NCBI RefSeq assembly: GCF_007830235.1
Contig: NZ_VLKI01000001.1
Span: 54,415 to 118,414 of the forward strand
DNA length: 64,000 nucleotides
Origin: Cytobacillus oceanisediminis
GTDB lineage: Bacteria > Bacillota > Bacilli > Bacillales > Cytobacillaceae
Direction: 5' to 3'
Each line of letters opens with the position of its first letter. The stretch's first letter is position 1. Below are positions 58,437 to 64,000 of the stretch, piece by piece. The notes under the pieces were generated by a model, which saw only the letters and a program-made list of their open reading frames with translations, ran no database searches and had not been told where the DNA came from. The translations under genes and the position numbers were made by a program.

Positions 58437-59177
58437 TTATACTTTAACCCTTGAACCGGCAAGAGCGGCTTCATCGGCGATGATTTTGACATTGGGATGC
58501 AGTCTAAGAACAGACGCCGGAAATTGTTCATCTATGTCTCCATACAATAGCTGCTGGACAGCTTCACTTTTTGATTCTCCAGAGACAAGCAGAAGGATTT
58601 CCCTGCTTTGCATAATGGTCGATATTCCCACGGTGATCGCCTGGGTCGGCACTTCATTTATATTTGAAAAAAATCTGGCGTTCGCTTCTCTTGTAGAAGA
58701 AGCTAAATCAACAATTTGAGTTTTAGAAGAAAATGGTGTCCCCGGTTCATTGAAGCCGATATGGCCATTGCTACCAATGCCCAAAATTTGAAGATCAATG
58801 CCCCCATGATGTTTTAGCATGCCTTCATAATTCAGACATTCCTCTTCCATATCCTTGGCAACACCGCTTGGAATATGTGTATTTTTCTTTTGAATATCCA
58901 AATGATCGAATAAAGTCGAGTTCATAAAATAGCGATAGCTGTTGCGATTCTCCCCGGAAAGCCCGATATATTCATCTAAATTAAAGGTGGTAACATTCTT
59001 GTAGGATGTCCCGTTTTGGCTGTGGTCTTGAATCAGATTCTTATATGTTCCTACCGGCGTCCCTCCGGTTGCCAATCCCAGCGTAATATCAGAGTGTTGG
59101 CGAATTTTATTCATAATATAATCAGCGGCAGCTTTGCTCATTTCCTCATAATTTTTCATTTTTAAAATGTTCATCAT
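58437..59177 (-). CDS. nagB: Glucosamine-6-phosphate deaminase
   Basis: Converts glucosamine-6-phosphate to fructose-6-phosphate and ammonia. The protein has 246 residues: LGLATGGTPVGTYKNLI (substrate phosphate), TFNLDEYIGL with the catalytic Asp, and GIGSNGHIGFNEPGTPF with His. AAGGAGGAAATAA before ATG 59177 is a strong ribosome binding site. It leads the nagB-SIS operon, facing away from the EIICB gene, with mirrored NagR-type operators in the 420-bp gap. nagA is not in the window. Confidence 0.95.
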   Translation of the reverse strand: MMNILKMKNYEEMSKAAADYIMNKIRQHSDITLGLATGGTPVGTYKNLIQDHSQNGTSYKNVTTFNLDEYIGLSGENRNSYRYFMNSTLFDHLDIQKKNTHIPSGVAKDMEEECLNYEGMLKHHGGIDLQILGIGSNGHIGFNEPGTPFSSKTQIVDLASSTREANARFFSNINEVPTQAITVGISTIMQSREILLLVSGESKSEAVQQLLYGDIDEQFPASVLRLHPNVKIIADEAALAGSRVKV

Positions 59178-59400
59178 TTATTTCCTCCTTGCTAAAGGTA
59201 ATTTCTCCCTGCAAATTGTCATATTTAGATCTAATTGATCATAAGGATCAAACTTTCCTTTAAATTAGATTGAAAAACAGAAGGCGTCAACACTTTTCAA
59301 ATTTCACTTTCTTCCGTATATAATTCCACACATTTAAACAAGATAAAATGATCTATATTTTTTTTCATTTCTTTACGATATGTATAGTATCACCATTAAG

Positions 59401-59421
59401 TATAGTTGTCTATACCAATTA
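59401..59421. promoter_or_regulatory. NagR-type operator (dre site), nagB side
   Basis: TATAGTTGTCTATACCAATTA; its 16-bp core AGTTGTCTATACCAAT is the exact reverse complement of the second site. It matches the ATTGGTATAGAC-type sites of the GntR-family NagR/YvoA regulator. Confidence 0.85.
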
Positions 59422-59501
59422 TTTGGTTAGGATCTTTTCTAAGAATGTTCATTATCAGTCTCCTTGCTTTTTAGATGATAAATTTTAATTTTTTCTTTGG
59501 G

Positions 59502-59521
59502 TATTGGTATAGACAACTATA
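59502..59521. promoter_or_regulatory. NagR-type operator (dre site), EIICB side
   Basis: TATTGGTATAGACAACTATA, mirror image of the site at 59401; about 76 bp upstream of the EIICB start. One regulator bound at both would control the two divergent operons together. Confidence 0.85.
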
Positions 59522-59597
59522 TTAATATTTTGGTATGATAACGACAGTTCGATAAAACGCTTTCTTAATTTTACTTTTTGATAAAGGAGAGATAGAC

Positions 59598-60971
59598 ATG
59601 TTAGGATTTTTACAACGTATTGGTAAGGCATTAATGCTGCCAATCGCTGTCTTGCCCGCTGCAGGCCTTTTGCTTCGCTTTGGACAAGATGATTTATTAG
59701 GCATACCATTTATCGCAAATGCCGGTAATGCTATTTTTGCCAACCTGGCTTTGATTTTTGCGATTGGGGTAGCTATGGGATTTGCCAAAGACAATAATGG
59801 CGCTGCCGCACTATCAGGTGCAATCGGCTTTCTAGTGCTAACAGAAGGTGCAACAGCGATCGATGAAAATATCAATATGGGCGTGCTTGGCGGGATTATT
59901 GCTGGTATTATTGCTGGATTATTATACAACCGCTTTCACGATATTAAACTTCCGGAATGGCTTGGTTTCTTTAGCGGAAGAAGATTTGTTCCCATTATCA
60001 CTTCTGTAACGATGATTCTTTTGGCTGCGATTGCCGGCTTTGCATGGCCTCCAATTCAAGGCGCCATTGATGGATTGGGCAACTGGATTATTGGCCTGGG
60101 TGCAGTTGGATCTGGTCTATTCGGATTCTTAAATCGTTTGCTCATTCCTTTAGGCCTTCACCATGTATTAAACAGTCTGTTCTGGTTCCAATTTGGGGAA
60201 TTTGAAGGGGTTAATGGAGATATCGCCCGTTTCTTTGCGGGAGACCCATCAGCAGGTGCTTATATGACCGGATTCTTCCCAGTCATGATGTTTGGACTTC
60301 CGGCAGCTGCATTTGCCATTATCGCTGCAGCGAAGCCAGAAAAAAGAAAAGTTGTTTCCGGTATGTTTATCGGTCTCGCTTTAACGTCTTTCCTCACAGG
60401 AATTACAGAGCCAATTGAGTTTTCATTTATGTTCATCGCACCGCTACTTTATGGTGTTCATGCTGTTTTAACTGGGGTATCCATGTGGGTAACTTCACTA
60501 TTGGGTATCCGAGATGGCTTTACTTTCTCGGCAGGAGCGATTGATTTTGCCTTAAATTTTAATATTGCTGAAAAGCCGGTTTTACTGCTTGGAATCGGTG
60601 CCATTTATGCCGTTCTGTATTTCGTCATTTTCTATGGATTAATTAAAGCACTCAACCTGAAAACCCCTGGACGAGAAGATGAAGAAATTCAGGAAGATCA
60701 GGAAGCATCTGTAGTTGAAGGAGATAACAAATATGAAGTAATGGCCAGCCATTTTATCAATGATATTGGCGGCAAAGAGAATATCACTTCGATTGATAAC
60801 TGTGCGACTCGCCTCCGCTTAAACATTAAGGACATAGAAAAAGTTCAGGAAAGCGCTTTGAAAGCACATGGCGCAAAAGGGATTATGAAGCTTAGCAAAA
60901 CGAATTTGCAAATCATTGTCGGCACCGAAGTAGAGTTTGTTGCCGATGCTATGAAGAGGAAAAAAGATTAA
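59598..60971 (+). CDS. nagP: PTS N-acetylglucosamine transporter, EIICB
   Basis: Imports and phosphorylates N-acetylglucosamine. The protein has 457 residues: an EIIC membrane domain (about 1-350, with LPAAGLLLRFGQDDLLG and GITEPIEFSFMFIAP), a linker rich in Glu (EDEEIQEDQEASVVEG), and a C-terminal EIIB domain with the phosphorylated Cys in NCATRLRL. No EIIA domain, so it uses a separate one. The B. subtilis NagP layout is the same. The ATG at 59598 follows AAAGGAGAGATAGAC. Confidence 0.93.
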   Translation: MLGFLQRIGKALMLPIAVLPAAGLLLRFGQDDLLGIPFIANAGNAIFANLALIFAIGVAMGFAKDNNGAAALSGAIGFLVLTEGATAIDENINMGVLGGIIAGIIAGLLYNRFHDIKLPEWLGFFSGRRFVPIITSVTMILLAAIAGFAWPPIQGAIDGLGNWIIGLGAVGSGLFGFLNRLLIPLGLHHVLNSLFWFQFGEFEGVNGDIARFFAGDPSAGAYMTGFFPVMMFGLPAAAFAIIAAAKPEKRKVVSGMFIGLALTSFLTGITEPIEFSFMFIAPLLYGVHAVLTGVSMWVTSLLGIRDGFTFSAGAIDFALNFNIAEKPVLLLGIGAIYAVLYFVIFYGLIKALNLKTPGREDEEIQEDQEASVVEGDNKYEVMASHFINDIGGKENITSIDNCATRLRLNIKDIEKVQESALKAHGAKGIMKLSKTNLQIIVGTEVEFVADAMKRKKD

Positions 60972-60985
60972 TATTTCAAAAAAAT

Positions 60986-61011
60986 AGTGTCCACTCCCGG
61001 ACACTGTTTTA
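60986..61011 (+). terminator. Terminator of the EIICB gene
   Basis: Stem AGTGTCC / GGACACT with a 6-nt loop and GTTTT. Confidence 0.7.
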
Positions 61012-61133
61012 TATTAATTTTGACCACACCATTGCCTTCAACTCTATTTCCAGAACAAGTGCTTCCTTCCCTTCAATGCAGGAAGCTATATCATAAGGAA
61101 ACTCCTTCGCCAGCCCTTCTTTTAATGAACCAT

Positions 61134-61173
61134 AAAAAACCCTTAACCTTTTAAAGGTATAAGGGTTTTTTTT
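61134..61173 (-). terminator. Bidirectional terminator after the small genes at 61.2-61.5 kb
   Basis: AAAAAACCCTTAACC and GGTATAAGGGTTTTTTTT around a short loop; T-runs on both strands. Confidence 0.8.
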
Positions 61174-61181
61174 GCTTTTAT

Positions 61182-61322
61182 TTATTCGTAAATCTCATCA
61201 GCATTTTTATAACGCATTTTTTCAGACTGAATTAAGTCATCTTCTTTTCCCTGCTCATGAAGAGCTCGGTTGGCCGGTTCCGGCTTATTATGTTCTTTTG
61301 TGCGGGTAGGGTCTTTTTCCAA
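61182..61322 (-). CDS. Small hydrophilic protein, 46 residues
   Basis: A short frame reading EKDPTRTKEHNKPEPANRAL and ending EKMRYKNADEIYE, very hydrophilic with no Cys and no membrane segment. The start is TTG at 61322 with AGGTGG 7 nt upstream. It follows the HMA-like gene by 11 nt, so the two are co-transcribed and share the terminator. Composition recalls small spore or stress proteins of Bacillus, but I do not recognise a family. Confidence 0.65.
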   Translation of the reverse strand: MEKDPTRTKEHNKPEPANRALHEQGKEDDLIQSEKMRYKNADEIYE

Positions 61323-61333
61323 GTTTAGGCCAC

Positions 61334-61546
61334 CTATTGTTCAAGGATATGCAAGCCATGCTGCTGAATTCTATTTTTTATTTGTTCCTGAGCAACCTGG
61401 TTTCCATTGTATGTAATCTTTACTTCCCCATCCTCTATGTCGACCAAAGCCCTTTCGATTCCTTCCATACCCATTAAAATGGTTTCAAGGGTCTGAATGG
61501 GCTGTTCACTAACTGCTTCTTTTACAAAAAAGGTTATATCTTCCAT
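61334..61546 (-). CDS. HMA-like small protein without metal-binding cysteines
   Basis: Protein of 70 residues with beta-alpha-beta pattern (MEDITFFVKEA, LETILMGMEGIERALVDIED, VKITYNGNQVAQEQIKNRI) typical of the HMA fold. The CxxC loop is replaced by EAVSEQPI, so metal transfer through cysteines is excluded. AAAGGAGATTAAT before ATG 61546. A second protein of this sort occurs in the formate dehydrogenase operon. Function unknown. Confidence 0.75.
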   Translation of the reverse strand: MEDITFFVKEAVSEQPIQTLETILMGMEGIERALVDIEDGEVKITYNGNQVAQEQIKNRIQQHGLHILEQ

Positions 61547-61705
61547 ATTAATCTCCTTTCAGAATTTCCATCTCTGCTTATAATCCCCGTATTAACTTAA
61601 AGAATTCTCTAAAACTGAAGCATTTTTTTGAAGAAAAGTGGAAATCTTGTCCTGCGGTCGGAGGTTTGTACATATATTAAGACAGGAAGTTTTAGGAGGG
61701 TTTGT

Positions 61706-61981
61706 ATGTTTTTCATTTTAGATAAGGCTATTCTCGGGATGGCGCTCTTGCGCTTAATATCAGGGTGCCTTGAAATTTTTGTGGCTCTTTTAATTATAAA
61801 ATTTAATGATATTGAAAAAGCGCTTATTGTAAATAGCTCCCTCGCCCTTGTTGGGCCGCCGATCCTGCTGATCACGACTGTCATAGGGCTGACCGGCATG
61901 GCAGACAAAGTTTCTCTTACTAAGATATTATGGGTGATAGGTGGGGTAGGATGTATCCTCTATGGTGTGAAAAGCAATTAA
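61706..61981 (+). CDS. yqhV: YqhV family protein (DUF2619)
   Basis: Membrane protein of 91 residues with three hydrophobic helices (ILGMALLRLISGCLEIFVAL, IVNSSLALVGPPILLITTVIG, LWVIGGVGCILYGV), matching YqhV of B. subtilis, which lies next to the spoIIIA locus there but has no established function. The frame opens at 61628, but AGGAGGGTTTGT before ATG 61706 marks the start. Here it is not near spoIIIA, so it may be an additional copy. Confidence 0.8.
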   Translation: MFFILDKAILGMALLRLISGCLEIFVALLIIKFNDIEKALIVNSSLALVGPPILLITTVIGLTGMADKVSLTKILWVIGGVGCILYGVKSN

Positions 61982-61985
61982 ACCG

Positions 61986-62006
61986 GCCGCTCTATGCGGC
62001 TTTTTT
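61986..62006 (+). terminator. Terminator of yqhV
   Basis: GCCGC, 5-nt loop, GCGGC, TTTTTT. Confidence 0.8.
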
Positions 62007-62012
62007 CATAAT

Positions 62013-62251
62013 AAAAAAACCAGCCCCCGATTGGAAACTGGTTTGATAACGTAAGTATGTAGCCGCCCTTGCCGTAACTGGTTATAAGAAAGTTTTAAAC
62101 CACCACTCCTCAAAGTGGGTGTTCGCAGAAACATTCCTGCCTGTCCTCCTTGTCGTTTAGACAGAGGCTTGTCATTCCTGTTTCAATGTTAAACTCCCTA
62201 TTTCAGCTTAAAGGTTAAAACTTTATTATGATTACGTACAATGCAGCTTGT
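62013..62251 (-). ncRNA. Structured RNA, copy B (possible 6S RNA)
   Basis: A second copy of the RNA at 40.1 kb, closely similar from CAAGCUGCAUUG to the GGCGGCU near the 3' end. It has a better promoter: -35 TTGAAA (62281-62286) and -10 TATTAT (62258-62263), 17 bp apart. It ends in its own terminator (AAACCAGT / CTGGTTT then TTTTTTT). Differences from copy A are in an apical loop and in the segment before the terminator, while the long stems are kept, which favours a structural RNA. Naming it 6S RNA is inference. Confidence 0.55.
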
Positions 62252-62306
62252 TTTATTATAATAAGATAATTTCCCCTTGATTTCAATAGAAATGTTTTCC
62301 TGCTAT

Positions 62307-62501
62307 TTACCGTTTAACCCGCTGATTCACTTCATCGAGAATTTCCAAAAGCTTATGGGGCGTGCTAGCTCCATAAAGCTGATCAAGCGTATTCCATGCC
62401 CCTTTTAAGAATGCTTTGCGATTCTTGTACAAATTTCACATCAATATCTGCACCGTCCTGCATAGTGGTTTTTAAAGTAGGCCCTGGACCGGTCCGCTCA
62501 T
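62307..62501 (-). pseudogene. Frameshifted gene remnant, family not recognised
   Basis: Two consecutive frames carry protein-like sequence: TLKTTMQDGADIDVKFVQES in one and WNTLDQLYGASTPHKLLEIL with DEVNQRVKR in another, joined by a frameshift near 62395. A further shift near 62480 separates the MSGPVQG start. No intact frame spans it. It is probably the 3' part of a decayed gene; which one I cannot say. Confidence 0.45.
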
Positions 62502-62544
62502 AGCAACTGATTTAGTTAGACAGGGAGCTTTAACGCAGCCTTAC

Positions 62545-62575
62545 AAAAAAGTCGGAGGCGCTGGGACCTCCGACT
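62545..62575 (-). terminator. Terminator of the LysM-SPOR gene
   Basis: Minus-strand stem GTCGGAGG / CCTCCGAC with an 8-nt loop, followed by TTTTTT. Confidence 0.88.
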
Positions 62576-62580
62576 GGCTA

Positions 62581-63462
62581 TTAACGATAAATTAAATGGG
62601 TTAACTCCATAAATTGAACCGTTGAACCATCACGGTCAATTCGCACTTTAAGTTCATGATTATCAAGCTGGTAGATTAATTCCACGCACTTTGCTGATTC
62701 ATAGCAAGTTACAGACTCGGTTTTATTTGCCTGGCCATATTCCTCTATAACCTGTTCCTTTGTAAATGGCAATGCCGGAAACATCCGTTCACTTAAATAT
62801 TCCGGATAAACGGCCAGACTGCCAATGGTGCCATCCTTCATATTCTTCGTCACCCTAACCCCGGCTCCATCATTTTGGTAATAAAGACTTTCAATATTTA
62901 GATAAGCTTCGGTCTTTTTCGGCTCGCCCATTCTGGATAGGATGTCATCATAAGCATCACCAGGTGCTAAGCCGAATATTTGAAGCCGCTCTTCAGCGAT
63001 AATGTAAGCATCTTTTATGCCTGCTTTTTTCACTGCCTTTAATTGCTTCTCGGCATTCTTCTTATTTTTAAAAGCACCTGCCTGTACGCGGTAATGCGTT
63101 TTGCCATTGATGACAGCCGTGCTCATAACTGCTGGAATATCTTTTTTCTGTAAAAAAGAAACTCGGTTTGCCGCATTTTCTTTTTTACTAAAAGAACCAG
63201 CCATAATCTTATGATACGCTTCCTCATCTTCTGAAAGAATCAGGCGCTGCCCAGGATAAATAGTGGTGCCCTCAAGATGATTCAGCTCTGAAATACGGGC
63301 TATACTCGTATGATACTTATTTGCAAGCGCATAAAGAGTATCCCCTTTCTCAACCACAGCTACCTCTCTATCCCCGCTGTGATCCGCCTGAACTGCTCCC
63401 CCTGAAAAAATAACCGCCAGAGAAATAATACCTGCTGTAAATACCTGTTTGAATTTCCTCAT
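62581..63462 (-). CDS. Secreted LysM-SPOR protein
   Basis: Exported cell-wall-binding protein of 293 residues. A signal peptide covers about residues 1-26 (cleavage near VQA-DH). A LysM domain (about 35-78, VVEKGDTLYALANKYHTS to YPGQRLIL) binds peptidoglycan, and a SPOR-like region (about 83-158, HKIMAGSFSKKENAANR and YRVQAGAFKNKKNAEKQL) can bind denuded glycan. The C-terminal third (LAPGDAYDDILSRMGEPKK onward) resembles the two-layer domains of SmpA/DUF4309 type. The frame opens at 63642, but GTGAGGTGAAAATA before ATG 63462 sets the start. Confidence 0.85.
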   Translation of the reverse strand: MRKFKQVFTAGIISLAVIFSGGAVQADHSGDREVAVVEKGDTLYALANKYHTSIARISELNHLEGTTIYPGQRLILSEDEEAYHKIMAGSFSKKENAANRVSFLQKKDIPAVMSTAVINGKTHYRVQAGAFKNKKNAEKQLKAVKKAGIKDAYIIAEERLQIFGLAPGDAYDDILSRMGEPKKTEAYLNIESLYYQNDGAGVRVTKNMKDGTIGSLAVYPEYLSERMFPALPFTKEQVIEEYGQANKTESVTCYESAKCVELIYQLDNHELKVRIDRDGSTVQFMELTHLIYR

Positions 63463-63888
63463 TATTTTCACCTCACTACAATAGACGAAGTGAAATAATG
63501 GATGTCGCAGATGGACAAGCCCATTTATGTTTATTAGGGTATATTTGGGCTCACGCCTACAATGAGTATTAGCTGGATACCGGGAGAGTGTGGTTTTTGA
63601 AAAAAGGCAACTACAATGCCTGCTCATCCTGTAAGAAGACATAGCCTATAACATAGATAAATTTGAGCATAACGGAGATAAATTTTCTATCACATAGAAT
63701 AATGCTGATAAAATTTTTTATATCGGGGGTAAAGGCTATTTTTAAGGTGAATTTTTTATAGAGCTGCTGTTGGGGAGTCATACTGACTTATAATGACTTT
63801 AAAAATAATATGAATAGCAAGAACCGCTTTAAAAAATAGTTCGCATGACACCTAATAACTACCAGATTTTGATCTAATCCTTCAATTT

Positions 63889-64000
63889 CGTCGTTAATCC
63901 GATCGATTAAATCGCATTTTCCAGACTGCTCCCTCGTTTTGGTCGTTAATCCCTTTAATTAACTACCATTTCTTCCTCTGTTGCTTCCTTTTCGTCGTTA
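63889..64000. repeat. Start of a second 52-bp GTCGTTAAT array, running off the right edge
   Basis: CGTCGTTAAT at 63889, GGTCGTTAAT at 63941 and CGTCGTTA at 63993 are exactly 52 bp apart and belong to the family of the 40.5-41.0 kb array. The connecting text is diverged. The preceding stretch 63463-63888 shows no gene. Confidence 0.8.

Noticed and set aside
61012..61133. Minus-strand gene fragment (frame containing EFPYDIASCIEGKEALVLEI)
   Set aside because: Protein-like for about 40 codons but with no start or ribosome binding site and running out of the terminator hairpin at 61134; too short to call a gene or name a family.

Overview
The window is chromosomal DNA of a Bacillaceae member (Bacillus sensu lato; a Cytobacillus-, Neobacillus- or Mesobacillus-like genome would fit). 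The grounds are B. subtilis-type gene orders (cysH-cysP-sat-cysC with sumT-sirB-sirC, a bceRSAB-type module, nagB with an EIICB transporter), strong GGAGG ribosome binding sites, many TTG/GTG starts, low GC, and family-restricted genes (YezD, IDEAL, YqhV, DUF3231, DUF1641). I see no rRNA, tRNA, phage or plasmid genes.

Layout. 0-3.1 kb: D-glycerate-type locus (glycerate kinase, GntP permease, CdaR-like regulator). 3.2-10.3 kb: assimilatory sulfate reduction and siroheme synthesis, all on the minus strand, led by a small CTG-started yezD. 10.7-19.7 kb: single genes on the minus strand (secreted C45 and M14 peptidases, Gfo/Idh/MocA oxidoreductase, LarA family protein, ABC ATPase, IDEAL protein, an mdh remnant, P1 peptidase). 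19.8-23.5 kb: MFS exporter, a divergent SDR, and an ArsR-SRPBCC fusion regulator with its SRPBCC partner. 23.7-35.5 kb: fatty-acid catabolism in two operons that share a TetR-type operator. They encode acyl-CoA ligase, two acyl-CoA dehydrogenases, an APH-family kinase, a ComB-like phosphatase, a thioesterase, a 3-hydroxyacyl-CoA dehydrogenase, an SDR, enoyl-CoA hydratase and a quinone oxidoreductase. 35.7-40.1 kb: SRPBCC, DUF3231, MFS, a ring-cleaving dioxygenase with an MhqR-like box, and a zinc-ribbon peptide. 41.2-46.6 kb: formate dehydrogenase operon facing an OFA-family transporter. 46.7-51.9 kb: an alarmone synthetase/TetR operon, a divergent MFS gene, and a MarR-MFS pair. 52.3-56.7 kb: bceRSAB-like peptide-antibiotic detoxification. 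57-61 kb: amino-sugar use (SIS protein, nagB, PTS EIICB) with two mirrored NagR-type operators. 61-64 kb: small genes, a LysM-SPOR secreted protein and repeats.

Non-coding content is the most unusual part. (1) Five copies of a MITE-like element lie at 6.0, 10.4, 14.5, 21.9 and 24.5 kb. Three have exact 8-bp target duplications, one has 8 of 9 matching bases, and three abut the T-tract of an intrinsic terminator. (2) Seven intergenic repeat arrays have unrelated unit sequences but unit lengths of 20-21 bp or 52 bp, i.e. about 2 or 5 turns of B-DNA. (3) Two near-identical structured RNAs of about 240 nt (40.1 and 62.0 kb) each have a promoter and a terminator; 6S RNA is the leading guess.

Functionally, the sulfate genes feed siroheme to sulfite reductase, which is not in the window. 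The fatty-acid block carries, as separate genes, the kinase and dehydrogenase halves that animal ACAD10/ACAD11 carry in one chain, which points to hydroxy-fatty-acid or otherwise unusual acyl-CoA substrates.
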